Of a stretch of DNA of 64,000 bases, positions 9,354 to 20,149 are shown one piece after another. Source of the stretch: Pseudomonas tructae. GTDB lineage: Bacteria > Pseudomonadota > Gammaproteobacteria > Pseudomonadales > Pseudomonadaceae. The translations under genes were made by a program, and so were the position numbers. Positions within the stretch are counted from its first letter, which is position 1; every line of letters begins with the position of its first letter. Below the pieces are notes generated by a model that saw nothing but the letters and a program-made list of their open reading frames with translations, was not told where the DNA came from and ran no database searches. The stretch spans positions 4,164,501 through 4,228,500 of the forward strand of contig NZ_CP035952.1 in assembly GCF_004214895.1 (NCBI RefSeq), written 5' to 3'.

Positions 9354-10751
9354 ATGACCGCCGATACCTCCCCCCATGCCTTGTCGCGCTCCACGCGCAT
9401 CCGCACCGAGTTGCGCGGCCTGCTGATGCTGGCAACGCCGATCATCATTGCCCAGTTGGCCACCACCGCCATGGGCTTTGTCGATGCGGTGATGGCAGGC
9501 CGGGTCAGCCCGCGCGACCTGGCCGCAGTGGCCCTGGGCAACTCGATCTGGATTCCGGTGTATTTGCTGATGACCGGCACCCTGCTGGCGACCACACCCA
9601 AGGTGGCCCAGCGCTTTGGCGCCGCCCAGTATGCCGAGATCGGCCCGCTGGTACGCCAGGCCCTGTGGCTGGCGGCATGCGTCGGCCTGATTGGCAGTGG
9701 CCTGCTGCTCAGCGCCGAGCCGATCCTTGAAGTGATGAAGGTCGACCCGCAATTGGTGGCGCCGAGCATGGGTTACTTGCAGGGCATCGCTTTCGGCTTC
9801 CCCGGTGTCGCCCTTTATTACGTCTTGCGCTGCTACAGCGATGCCCTGGGCCGCACCCGGCCAAGCATGGTCATCGGCTTGTCCGGCCTGTTGCTGAACA
9901 TTCCGTTGAACTACGTGCTGATCTACGGCCACTTTGGCCTGCCGGCCCTGGGCGGCGTCGGTTGCGGCTGGGCCAGCGGCATCGTCATGTGGTTCATGGC
10001 CCTGAGCATGGCCGCCTGGACCCGCTGGGCACCGGCCTATGCCCGGAGCCGGGTGCTGGTACGTTTCGAGCGCCCGCAGTGGCCGGTGATCAAGCGCCTG
10101 GTCGGCGTCGGTTTGCCGATTGGCATTGCGGTGTTTGCCGAGTCGAGCATTTTCGCGGTGATTGCCCTGCTGATCGGCAGCCTCGGTCCGACCGTGGTGG
10201 CCGGGCACCAGATTGCCCTGAACATCAGCTCGTTGCTGTTCATGATTCCGTATTCGCTGGGGATGGCGGTGACCGTACGCGTCGGCCAGGCCGTCGGCGC
10301 CGGAATGCCTCGCCAGGCGCGCTTTGCTGCCCTGGTCGGGCTGGGCGCAGCGCTGGTGTTCGCGTGTTTCTCGGCCAGCTTGATCCTGCTCATGCGCGAA
10401 CCGATCGCCTCGATCTACACCCCGGACACGGCAGTGATCCAGATTGCCGCGATGCTGATCGTGTACGCCGCGCTGTATCAGTTCTCCGACGCCATCCAGG
10501 TGATCGCTGCCGGTGCCCTGCGCGGTTACCAGGACACCCGGGTGACCATGATCCTGACCCTGTTCGCCTATTGGGGCATCGGCTTGCCGGTGGGCTACCT
10601 GCTGGGCCTGACCGATCTGTTCGGCCCGGCCAGCGGCCCGAACGGCCTGTGGGAAGGCCTGATTGCCGGCCTCACGTGCGCGGCGTTGATGCTGGCGATT
10701 CGCCTGGCGCGCAGCAGCGCCAAGCACATTCGCCGCGCTGAAAAGCGTTAG
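9354..10751 (+). CDS. MATE-family multidrug efflux pump (NorM type)
   Basis: A 465-residue polytopic inner-membrane protein with about 12 membrane segments in two homologous halves. The first helix region [28 protein letters not shown] is a MATE hallmark, as are the middle [17 protein letters not shown] and the later [10 protein letters not shown] block. It would exchange cations for drugs or other organic cations. The ATG at 9354 is chosen because it starts the conserved protein closest to the first helix; a GTG at 9345 in the same frame is possible. The stop overlaps the tusA stop, so the two genes converge without a spacer. Confidence 0.93.
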   Translation: MTADTSPHALSRSTRIRTELRGLLMLATPIIIAQLATTAMGFVDAVMAGRVSPRDLAAVALGNSIWIPVYLLMTGTLLATTPKVAQRFGAAQYAEIGPLVRQALWLAACVGLIGSGLLLSAEPILEVMKVDPQLVAPSMGYLQGIAFGFPGVALYYVLRCYSDALGRTRPSMVIGLSGLLLNIPLNYVLIYGHFGLPALGGVGCGWASGIVMWFMALSMAAWTRWAPAYARSRVLVRFERPQWPVIKRLVGVGLPIGIAVFAESSIFAVIALLIGSLGPTVVAGHQIALNISSLLFMIPYSLGMAVTVRVGQAVGAGMPRQARFAALVGLGAALVFACFSASLILLMREPIASIYTPDTAVIQIAAMLIVYAALYQFSDAIQVIAAGALRGYQDTRVTMILTLFAYWGIGLPVGYLLGLTDLFGPASGPNGLWEGLIAGLTCAALMLAIRLARSSAKHIRRAEKR

Positions 10752-10990
10752 TCGAGCTTCTTGCGGATCCAGTACAGGTAAGTGCCCGCCTCTTCCTGCT
10801 GCTGGACCAGCTCATGGTCGAGGAATACGCAGAACTTGGGGATATCGCGACGGGTCGAGGGATCGGTGGCGATCACCTTGAGCAGGCCACCGGGGGTCAG
10901 GTCGCGAATGTGCTGGTGCAGCATCATCACCGGCTCCGGGCAGTTGAGGCCGGTGGCGTCGAGGACGGCATCTGGGATGAAGTCAGTCAT
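10748..10990 (-). CDS. tusA: Sulfur carrier protein TusA
   Basis: An 80-residue SirA/TusA-family protein. The persulfide-carrying Cys is residue 17 in [14 protein letters not shown], and the fold continues [22 protein letters not shown] to the end. It relays sulfur from cysteine desulfurase to the 2-thiouridine tRNA pathway in the cytoplasm. The start MTDFIPD at 10990 is supported by GGAG 8 bp upstream; a longer opening from 11008 has no such site. The stop overlaps that of the convergent MATE gene by 4 bp. Confidence 0.93.
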   Translation of the reverse strand: MTDFIPDAVLDATGLNCPEPVMMLHQHIRDLTPGGLLKVIATDPSTRRDIPKFCVFLDHELVQQQEEAGTYLYWIRKKLD

Positions 10991-11044
10991 GTAGAACTCC
11001 GGAAACAATCAGCTATTGTCGCTCATGCCGCTGGCAAGGTCATC

Positions 11045-11075
11045 CTGTAGGAGCGCCGCATCGCCGCTCCCACAG
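11045..11075. repeat. Pseudomonas REP-type palindrome
   Basis: CTGTAGGAGCG...CGCTCCCACAG, an imperfect palindrome of about 31 bp between tusA and rlmM. The sequence type (GTAGGAGCG and its complement) is the common intergenic repeat of P. putida and P. fluorescens genomes. Confidence 0.8.
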
Positions 11076-11077
11076 CC

Positions 11078-12142
11078 TCACCGCGGCTTCAGATCCAGGC
11101 GCCGCAGATGGCAGGTCACTTCTTCGCGGTCGTGGTACAGCTGTTTGCAGCCGATCGAGACCTTGACCTTGCGCGCCTTGAAGCCCTCCTCGATGCGCTC
11201 GAGCAAGCGCCGCACTTCGGCATAGCGCTGCTTCATCGGCAGCTTGAGGTTGACCACCGCCTCGCGGCACAAGCCCTCGCCCAGCCAGGTTTCCAGCAAG
11301 GCGGCGCTGCGCGCCGGTTTCTCGACGATATCGCAGACCATCCAGTCCACGGTCTGCTTGGGCTTGTAGGTGAAGCCGTCGGCCATCAGGTGCTGGACCA
11401 GGCCGGTGTCCATCAGGCTTTCAGCCATGGGCCCGTTGTCGATGGCGGTCACCAGCATGCCGCGCTTGACCAGCTGGTAGGTCCAGCCGCCCGGCGCAGC
11501 GCCGAGGTCAACCCCGGTCATGTCGTCTGACAGCCGCGCATCCCACTGCTCGCGCGGGATGAAGTGGTGCCAGGCCTCTTCCAGCTTGAGCGTCGAACGG
11601 CTTGGCGCCTCGCGGGGGAACTTCAGGCGCGGGATGCCCATCGGCCACATCGCCGAATTGTCTGCCGCCGCCAGCCCGACAAACACCCGCCGGCCACTGA
11701 CGAAAGTCAGCAGCAAACGTGGCTTGTGTGCGTCCTCAACCAGCCGTCCGGCCTTGCTCAAGGCTTTGCGCAGCGGTACTTCAAACTTGCGGCAGAAGGT
11801 CGAGAGCTCCTTGCCATCGTTGGTGTCCATCACCTCCAGCCACAGGCTGCCGCACTGCGGATACTCGGCCAGGGCCTCGAGCAGCACACTGATGCGGTCG
11901 GTTTCCGGCAGTTCGATGAACGCGCCACGGGCCCATTGCCGGGGGAAGATCAGCTGGGCAAAACGCAGCTCGCGCATCATCTGCTCGGCACCCTCGGCAT
12001 CGTTGCAGATGAACTCGGCGCAGGCACTCTGCGGCTTGGCCTTGGCGTAGCCGGCGACGTTCAGGCGTGCGGCGTGCTCGGCGATTTCGGCACAGACTTC
12101 ACTTTCGAAACCGGGCCGGCAATGCATAAACAGGGTATTCAT
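11078..12142 (-). CDS. rlmM: 23S rRNA 2'-O-methyltransferase RlmM (C2498)
   Basis: A 354-residue protein starting MNTLFMHCRPGFESEVCAEI, the RlmM N-terminus with a THUMP-like domain. The C-terminal Rossmann methyltransferase contains GVDLGAAPGGWTYQLVKRG (SAM motif I, near residue 220), VDWMVCDIVEKP (motif with catalytic Asp) and VNLKLPMKQRY (catalytic Lys). It methylates the ribose of C2498 in 23S rRNA before subunit assembly. The start at 12142 has GGAGTGAAG just upstream, and a start at 12169 lacks this. It is a single gene transcribed away from acnA. Confidence 0.96.
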   Translation of the reverse strand: MNTLFMHCRPGFESEVCAEIAEHAARLNVAGYAKAKPQSACAEFICNDAEGAEQMMRELRFAQLIFPRQWARGAFIELPETDRISVLLEALAEYPQCGSLWLEVMDTNDGKELSTFCRKFEVPLRKALSKAGRLVEDAHKPRLLLTFVSGRRVFVGLAAADNSAMWPMGIPRLKFPREAPSRSTLKLEEAWHHFIPREQWDARLSDDMTGVDLGAAPGGWTYQLVKRGMLVTAIDNGPMAESLMDTGLVQHLMADGFTYKPKQTVDWMVCDIVEKPARSAALLETWLGEGLCREAVVNLKLPMKQRYAEVRRLLERIEEGFKARKVKVSIGCKQLYHDREEVTCHLRRLDLKPR

Positions 12143-12268
12143 CTTCACTCCAGGACGGCCGGCGCCCAATCACGCCAACCCTGACCGGGCGCAGTACACA
12201 GCGCCGGTAAATCGGCAAATGATAAAGGAAGTTCGGAACCTGCGACACTTGCTGCCGGTCCAGAACTT

Positions 12269-12376
12269 GGTCAGGTGCGCCAAACAGGGCTAACCTGACC
12301 GTTCAGCCAGGTCCGTGCCGTGCGGACCGTTACAGAGGCGGTGAACCGGCGACAGCAGGGAAGATTGCCGTTCACC
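12269..12376 (+). promoter_or_regulatory. Structured leader upstream of acnA
   Basis: Three successive perfect inverted repeats lie in the 253-bp gap before acnA: GGTCAGGT/ACCTGACC (12269-12300), GGTCCG/CGGACC (12310-12328) and GGTGAAC/GTTCACC (12340-12376). The last ends 7 bp before the ribosome binding site AGAAGGAG. They could be operators or a folded 5' leader. Confidence 0.5.
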
Positions 12377-12395
12377 GGCACAGAAGGAGTTGGTA

Positions 12396-15137
<2,742 letters not shown>

Positions 15138-15143
15138 AGAAAC

Positions 15144-15170
15144 GGCCCGGTCCCCTGTGACCGGGCCTTT
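15144..15170 (+). terminator. Terminator of acnA
   Basis: The stem GGCCCGGTC / GACCGGGCC (with a small internal loop) is followed by TTTGCCTT, starting 7 bp after the acnA stop. Confidence 0.85.
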
Positions 15171-15289
15171 GCCTTAGGCTGCAGACAACGTACGATAAGC
15201 ACTAATGGCCAAAGGATGGCAGACAGGCGTGTCCTCGAGCGCAGCAGCGCAGTCGAAGGGTTCACGTTTTGCTTTTCAAAGGATGTCTC

Positions 15290-16066
15290 ATGCTTGCCCC
15301 GCAATGGATCGGCCTGGCGCTGCTCGGCCTCGGTTATCTCTTCGCCTTGCTCAAAGGCAATCTCGGCCTATTGGCCCTGCCCAGCCTGATTGCCCTGCTC
15401 TGCGCCGGCCTGCTGGTGCGCCGTGCCAGCCTCTGGCAAAAACTGGTTGGCCATGCCCTGTTCGTGCTGCTGGCCATCGCCCTGGCGCTGCACCTGCTGC
15501 CGGGTTTCATGAGCGCCAAAGTCATCGACAAGCTGCGCTTGAGCAGCGAAGCCCTGCCCTTTTCCATGTACCTGAACCTGGACAAGCCCCTGATCGGCTT
15601 CTGGCTGTTGCTGGCCTGCCCGTGGGTGCTTGCGCTGAACAACAAGCGCCCGTTCGCAAGCCTGGCCCTGACCCTGCCGTTGGTGAGCGCCCTGTGCCTG
15701 GGTGGCGCCTGGCTGATGGGGATGGTCGCCTGGGCGCCGAAGTGGCCGGAGCAAGGCTGGATCTGGGCGATGAACAACCTGTTGCTGGTCTGCCTGACGG
15801 AAGAGCTGCTGTTTCGCGGCTACATTCAGGGCGGCCTGCAACGTCTATTGAGGAACCAGAACCTGGCGCTACTGCTGGCCGCAGCATTGTTTGGCCTGGC
15901 TCATTTGGGCGGCGGCTGGCAATGGGTGCTGCTGGCCGGCCTGGCCGGTGTCGGTTATGGCCTGGCCTACCGTTATGGCGGCCTTTTCGCCGCTGTACTG
16001 TGCCATTTCGGCCTGAATCTTGCGCACTTTGCCGGCTTCAGCTATCCGGCCATGGTGCCGCTGTGA
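15290..16066 (+). CDS. CPBP-family intramembrane metalloprotease
   Basis: A 258-residue protein with about eight hydrophobic segments starting MLAPQWIGLALLGLGYLFALL. The CPBP (Abi, CAAX prenyl protease 2) motifs are present: EELLFRGYIQGGL near residue 170 (Glu-Glu and Arg), FGLAHLGGG and the last CHFGLNLAHFAGF with metal-binding His. These proteases cleave within the inner membrane; substrates in bacteria are mostly unknown. The start at 15290 follows AAAGGATGTCTC; an earlier in-frame ATG at 15269 has no site. It is a single gene between acnA and the aerotaxis receptor gene. Confidence 0.85.
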   Translation: MLAPQWIGLALLGLGYLFALLKGNLGLLALPSLIALLCAGLLVRRASLWQKLVGHALFVLLAIALALHLLPGFMSAKVIDKLRLSSEALPFSMYLNLDKPLIGFWLLLACPWVLALNNKRPFASLALTLPLVSALCLGGAWLMGMVAWAPKWPEQGWIWAMNNLLLVCLTEELLFRGYIQGGLQRLLRNQNLALLLAAALFGLAHLGGGWQWVLLAGLAGVGYGLAYRYGGLFAAVLCHFGLNLAHFAGFSYPAMVPL

Positions 16067-16256
16067 ACCTGCGGTCAATAGCTGACTTTTGTGTCAAAAA
16101 TATGAAAAAATACAGCGAACTTGTTGAACTTTGCACCGGTGGCGTAACGCAGGTCGGAGCATGACTCCTTGATCGAAATCAAGCCCTGCAAATATTCATT
16201 CAACAAAAGCCCCGGCATGCCGATAACTCTGGAAAGCCTTGCGGATTGAACAGCTA

Positions 16257-17822
16257 ATGCGTAACAACCAGCCGATTACCCAACGCGAACGGACTTTCCC
16301 AGCTCAGCAACGGTTGATTTCGACCACTGATGCCAAGGGTGTTATCACTTACTGCAACGACGCTTTCATCGAGATCAGCGGCTTCTCCCGCGAGGAGCTG
16401 ATGCGCGCGCCGCATAACCTGGTCCGCCACCCGGATGTGCCGCCAGCGGTATTTGCGCACATGTGGTCGACGCTCAAACAAGGCTTGCCATGGATGGGCA
16501 TCGTCAAGAACCGCTGCAAGTCGGGCGACCATTACTGGGTCAATGCCTATGTCACGCCGGTGTTCGAAAACAACCAGGTGGTGGGCTTTGAATCGGTACG
16601 GGTCAAACCGACCGCCGAACAGGTCCGCCGCGCCGAAGCGCTGTACCAGCGCATCAACCAGGGCAAACCGGCGATCCCGCGTCGCGACAAGTGGCTGCCG
16701 GTCGTGCAGGACTGGTTGCCCTTCATTCTGGTCAGCCAGATCGGCTTTTTGATCGGCAACTGGCTGGGCCACTCCTGGGGCTTCGCCCTCGCCGCCGCCC
16801 TGTCGGTGCCGCTCGGCCTGCTCGGCCTGAGCTGGCAGCAGCGCGGCCTCAAGCGCCTGCTGCGCCTGGCCGAACAGACCACCTCCGATCCGCTGATCGC
16901 ACAGATGTACACTGACAGCCGCGGTGTGCAGGCGCGCCTGGAAATGGCCATGCTCAGCCAGGATGCCCGGATGAAAACCTGCCTGACCCGCCTGCAGGAC
17001 ACCGCCGAGCACCTCAACGAGCAGGCGCGCCAGTCCGACACTCTGGCCCACAACAGCTCCTCGGGCCTGGAACGCCAGCGGGTGGAGACCGAGCAGGTCG
17101 CCGCCGCCGTCAACCAGATGGCCGCCACCACCCAGGAAGTGGCCAACCATGTGCAGCGCACCGCCGATGCCACCCAGGAAGCCAATCGCCTGACCGGGCG
17201 CGGCCGCGACATCGCCGGGGAGACCCGTGAGGCGATCCAGCGCCTGTCGGCCGCCGTGGGCGAAACCGGGCTGACCGTGACCCAACTGGCCCGCGACAGC
17301 GACGAGATCGGCGGTGTGGTCGATGTGATCAAGGGCATTGCCGACCAGACCAACCTGTTGGCCCTCAACGCCGCCATTGAAGCGGCCCGGGCCGGTGAAA
17401 TGGGCCGCGGCTTTGCCGTGGTGGCAGACGAGGTGCGCCAGCTGGCGCAGCGCACCGCCGAGTCCACCGGGCAGATCCATGGCCTGATCGCCAAGTTGCA
17501 ACAGACCGCCAACAGTGCCGTGCAAACCATGGAAACCGGCCACCGCCAGGCCGAGGAAGGCGTGGCACGGGTACTGGAAGCGGACCAGGCGCTGGTGGGC
17601 ATCAGCGAAGCCGTGGCCAATATCACCGACATGGCTACGCAGATTGCCGCCGCGACCGAAGAGCAGACGGCTGTTGCCGATGAAATCAGCCGCAACATCA
17701 GCACCATCGCTGAACTGGCTGACCAGAGCTCGGAACAGGCCCAGCACTCGGCGCAGCTCAGCGAAGAGCTGACCCGCACTGCCACCAGCCAGTACTCGCT
17801 GGTAGAACGCTTCAACCGCTAA
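16257..17822 (+). CDS. aer: Aerotaxis receptor, PAS-containing chemoreceptor (Aer type)
   Basis: A 521-residue receptor. The N-terminal PAS domain (about residues 20-115) has the FAD-binding Aer signature: [31 protein letters not shown] and later [23 protein letters not shown]. One hydrophobic hairpin ([19 protein letters not shown] and [16 protein letters not shown], about residues 155-195) anchors it without a periplasmic domain. A HAMP-like linker and the cytoplasmic signalling hairpin with [19 protein letters not shown] near residue 380 follow. It senses redox or energy state through FAD and signals to CheA. The ATG at 16257 is preferred over the TTG at 16239. Confidence 0.93.
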   Translation: MRNNQPITQRERTFPAQQRLISTTDAKGVITYCNDAFIEISGFSREELMRAPHNLVRHPDVPPAVFAHMWSTLKQGLPWMGIVKNRCKSGDHYWVNAYVTPVFENNQVVGFESVRVKPTAEQVRRAEALYQRINQGKPAIPRRDKWLPVVQDWLPFILVSQIGFLIGNWLGHSWGFALAAALSVPLGLLGLSWQQRGLKRLLRLAEQTTSDPLIAQMYTDSRGVQARLEMAMLSQDARMKTCLTRLQDTAEHLNEQARQSDTLAHNSSSGLERQRVETEQVAAAVNQMAATTQEVANHVQRTADATQEANRLTGRGRDIAGETREAIQRLSAAVGETGLTVTQLARDSDEIGGVVDVIKGIADQTNLLALNAAIEAARAGEMGRGFAVVADEVRQLAQRTAESTGQIHGLIAKLQQTANSAVQTMETGHRQAEEGVARVLEADQALVGISEAVANITDMATQIAAATEEQTAVADEISRNISTIAELADQSSEQAQHSAQLSEELTRTATSQYSLVERFNR

Positions 17823-17827
17823 GCCCG

Positions 17828-17856
17828 ACCGCGCATCGCCCCTGGCGGTGCGCGGT
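17828..17856. terminator. Hairpin between convergent aer and the pseudouridine synthase gene
   Basis: ACCGCGCA / TGCGCGGT arms extended by CGCC/GGCG, located 5 bp after the aer stop. The stem is strong but no T tract follows. Confidence 0.6.
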
Positions 17857-17865
17857 TGTCCCGCC

Positions 17866-18753
17866 TTACCAGTCGAGCATCAGCCGGCTTTCGAAGTAGC
17901 GCTCTGCACCATTGAGTGGGTCGTTGAAACGCAGGCTTTGGGCCAGCAGCTTCAACGGTTTGCTGTAGTCGTCAGGCCCTTGAATGATGTCCGGATAGAA
18001 CGGATCATTGCAGATACTCGCCCCCAGGGCGGTCATGTGCACGCGCAGCTGGTGGGTCTTGCCGGTCACCGGTGAAAGCCCATAGCGCCACAGCTCACCG
18101 TTTTTCTCCAGCACCTGGGCCAGGGTCTCGCTGTTGTTTGCCCCCGGCACTTGCTGCATGCGAAAGAACGGCTCGCCATTGGCCAGCCGGCTCTTGTGTA
18201 CCAGCGGAAACTCAAGCTCCGGCAAGGCTCGGGCGATGGCCTGGTAGCGTTTGTCGATCTGCCGGTTGGGGAACAGCGATTGGTAGGCCGAGCGGCTCTG
18301 CGGGTTGGCCGAAAACAGCACCAGCCCGGCGGTGTGCCGATCGATACGGTGCAAAGGCACCAGGTTGGGGTTGTCGAGACGGCGAATCAGGCGGCGCAGC
18401 AAGGTCTGCTCGACATACTCGCCGGTCGGGGTGACCGGCAGGAAGTGCGGCTTGTCTGCCACCACCAGGTGCTCATCGATGTGCAGGATGGTTTCTTCGA
18501 CCGGAATCGGCTTCTCGTTCGGCACTTCACGAAAATAGTGAATGCGCAGGCCTGGGCGATACGCCAGTTCAACACCGATCGGCAGGCCCTGGGCATCCAG
18601 CACCCGCCCACGGGCAATGCGGTCGAGCCACTGCTCACGACCAATGGCCTTGAAGTGCTCGCTCAAGCAGTCGAGCACAGTCGCCCAGTTGCCGGGCGGC
18701 AGGCAAACAGTACTGGCTTGATGCTGAGCAGGATCGAAGGGGGGCGTGGCCAT
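17866..18753 (-). CDS. RluA-family RNA pseudouridine synthase
   Basis: A 295-residue protein. The RluA catalytic motif is LHRIDRHTAGLVLFS near residue 139 with the catalytic Asp, and KRYQAIARALPE and GKTHQLRVHMTALGASICND follow as expected. An S4-like region lies at the N-terminus (WLDRIARGRVLDAQG). It isomerises uridine to pseudouridine in rRNA or tRNA; the target position is not predictable. The start MATPPFD at 18753 is preferred over 18783, since it begins the recognisable protein. The canonical HRLDxxTSG reads HRIDRHTAG here, an accepted variation. Confidence 0.9.
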   Translation of the reverse strand: MATPPFDPAQHQASTVCLPPGNWATVLDCLSEHFKAIGREQWLDRIARGRVLDAQGLPIGVELAYRPGLRIHYFREVPNEKPIPVEETILHIDEHLVVADKPHFLPVTPTGEYVEQTLLRRLIRRLDNPNLVPLHRIDRHTAGLVLFSANPQSRSAYQSLFPNRQIDKRYQAIARALPELEFPLVHKSRLANGEPFFRMQQVPGANNSETLAQVLEKNGELWRYGLSPVTGKTHQLRVHMTALGASICNDPFYPDIIQGPDDYSKPLKLLAQSLRFNDPLNGAERYFESRLMLDW

Positions 18754-18803
18754 GGAAACACTCGAGACAGATTGACCGGCCATTATCGCCCATGCCCGCT
18801 CGC

Positions 18804-19115
18804 TCAGCCAGCTTCGGCGGCGGCCGCCTCGATGAACTCCTTGAGCCAGCGCAGCACCTCGACCGCTTCCCAGCGGCCGGGATCATAGAGGGCGTACAAC
18901 ACCCCCTGGTACCCGACTACATCCAGCGCCCGATGGTAACCGGCGCGCTGGAACAAGGCTTCGATCTCGGCAAAACAGGTATTGAAGTGCACTTTGTTGA
19001 ACGGCGTCTTGCCTTCGAGCACCAGGCCGTCAAGGCGCAACTCGAGCACCGCTTCACTCACGGCCTCGACAGCCATGCGATTGACGGAGTATTTCAGTTG
19101 TTCGACATTGACCAT
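18804..19115 (-). CDS. Small conserved hypothetical protein under a LexA box
   Basis: A 103-residue protein of unknown function starting MVNVEQLKYSVNRMAVEAVSE. It is predicted to be alpha/beta, with LELRLDGLVLEGKTPFNKVHFN, DVVGYQGVLYALYDPGRWEAVEVLRWLKEF and an Ala/Glu-rich C-terminus. No signal peptide or catalytic motif is seen. A perfect CTGT-N8-ACAG LexA site lies 36 bp upstream of the start, so the gene is probably induced by DNA damage. The start at 19115 is chosen because the preceding residues MRRGSGS would bring the start into the promoter zone. It is followed, 50 bp on, by the pseudouridine synthase gene in the same direction. Confidence 0.75.
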   Translation of the reverse strand: MVNVEQLKYSVNRMAVEAVSEAVLELRLDGLVLEGKTPFNKVHFNTCFAEIEALFQRAGYHRALDVVGYQGVLYALYDPGRWEAVEVLRWLKEFIEAAAAEAG

Positions 19116-19151
19116 TGATCCGGACCCTCGACGCAAGCGCCATTCCCTATA

Positions 19152-19167
19152 CTGTATTTATATACAG
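19152..19167. promoter_or_regulatory. LexA (SOS) box
   Basis: CTGTATTTATATACAG matches the gamma-proteobacterial LexA consensus CTGT-N8-ACAG with an A/T-only centre. It lies between the small gene at 18804-19115 and the peptidase gene ending at 19209, just upstream of the former. Confidence 0.88.
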
Positions 19168-19208
19168 CATATTCAGAGATGTCGCCTGCGTCAATCAGCC
19201 TGCAGCTG

Positions 19209-19640
19209 TCAGACCAAACCCGGGAGAATGCCAGATCCATTGCGCACCGTGAGCACTTGACGGCGCTGCTGACCCGAAGCAACGCTCAAGTGCACCCACT
19301 GGTCATATTCGAGAATCAGTTGGTCAAACAGCAGGTGGCTGTCTGCCACCCACCGCGCCAGCGCTGCCGGCGTCAGCCCGGGCACGTTGAAGTCAGCTGC
19401 CAGCCCTTCGATATGCGCACTGCCGGATGAGCCTCCAATTGCCTCGTTCAGTGCAAGTGCGCGAAAACCGCTGCTGATCAGCACCGGCGCACCGACCAGC
19501 TCGCGCACCTGTTCGAGCGTTGCACACAGACGGCGCAGGTTATCCAGGGCGCGAGGATCGGGCTGGTTATCGATACCTCGTCGCGCTGCGGTCTCCGATA
19601 CGGTCAGTTCCTCCAGAGTGAAGTGTTCGGTCAGGTACAT
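19209..19640 (-). CDS. Peptidase M15-type murein hydrolase (D-Ala-D-Ala carboxypeptidase-like)
   Basis: A 143-residue protein of the phage-endolysin-like M15_3 group. It has FTLEELTVSETA at the start, PVLISSGFRALALNEAIGG in the middle, the zinc motif SAHIEGLAADF (His and Asp) and a late WVHLSVA supplying the third ligand. No signal peptide is seen, as in phage lysins. It would cut peptide cross-links of peptidoglycan. The start MYLTEHF at 19640 has AGGAGCCGCACC upstream. A LexA box lies just beyond its stop. It may be a domesticated phage gene; no other phage gene is nearby. Confidence 0.85.
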   Translation of the reverse strand: MYLTEHFTLEELTVSETAARRGIDNQPDPRALDNLRRLCATLEQVRELVGAPVLISSGFRALALNEAIGGSSGSAHIEGLAADFNVPGLTPAALARWVADSHLLFDQLILEYDQWVHLSVASGQQRRQVLTVRNGSGILPGLV

Positions 19641-19735
19641 GGTGCGGCTCCTTGGCAAGTTCAGAGAAGCCAAGAATTGTCCACATCGGCAGAGCGCTGC
19701 GCACGACGGGAAAGATATCCGTCAAGGCCGAACCC

Positions 19736-19972
19736 TCAGCCCAGGAACGTCACGACCTGCTCGGCATCGAACGGCCAACGCAGCTCGGCCGCTGTATCGC
19801 AACGACGCAACACCGGGATGAGCAAGCCATAGGTATCGACCATCCCCTCGTGCTCGGCGATATCAACCAGCTCGACCAGCAGGCCATGCTCAACAAACGG
19901 CATCAGCAGCGCCTCGGCCACTTCACACAGGTGACAGCCCAGGGTGCCGAACAATTGGCATTCAGGAGGCAT
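19736..19972 (-). CDS. Glutaredoxin-like small protein
   Basis: A 78-residue thioredoxin-fold protein with the redox motif GCHLCEVAEALL near residues 12-23 (CxxC with His-Leu between). The rest, VELVDIAEHEGMVDTYGLLIPVLRR, fits the DUF836 glutaredoxin-like family, where a cis-Pro follows I (IPVL). It probably handles thiol-disulfide exchange in the cytoplasm. The ATG at 19972 has only a weak ribosome binding site. It is a single gene next to the divergent antiporter gene. Confidence 0.82.
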   Translation of the reverse strand: MPPECQLFGTLGCHLCEVAEALLMPFVEHGLLVELVDIAEHEGMVDTYGLLIPVLRRCDTAAELRWPFDAEQVVTFLG

Positions 19973-20149
19973 TTATGGGTACCAGCATCTGTAGGAACGG
20001 ATCATTATTCTAGGTCTGGATTCGGAGCCAGTCGAGCGCACCGCAGAAGCTTGCGAACAGCACTCAAGTACTGATGCACATCAACGGCCAAATGGCGCAA
20101 GTCGTTCAGACTTAATGGTTTTTTCGCTGTTTTCGCAAGGGAGTGTCTT

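Noticed and set aside
9195..10727. Long open frame (510 codons) on the minus strand opposite the MATE gene
   Set aside because: Composition is Gln/His/Arg-rich without domain motifs, and it mirrors the third-codon GC bias of the real MATE gene.
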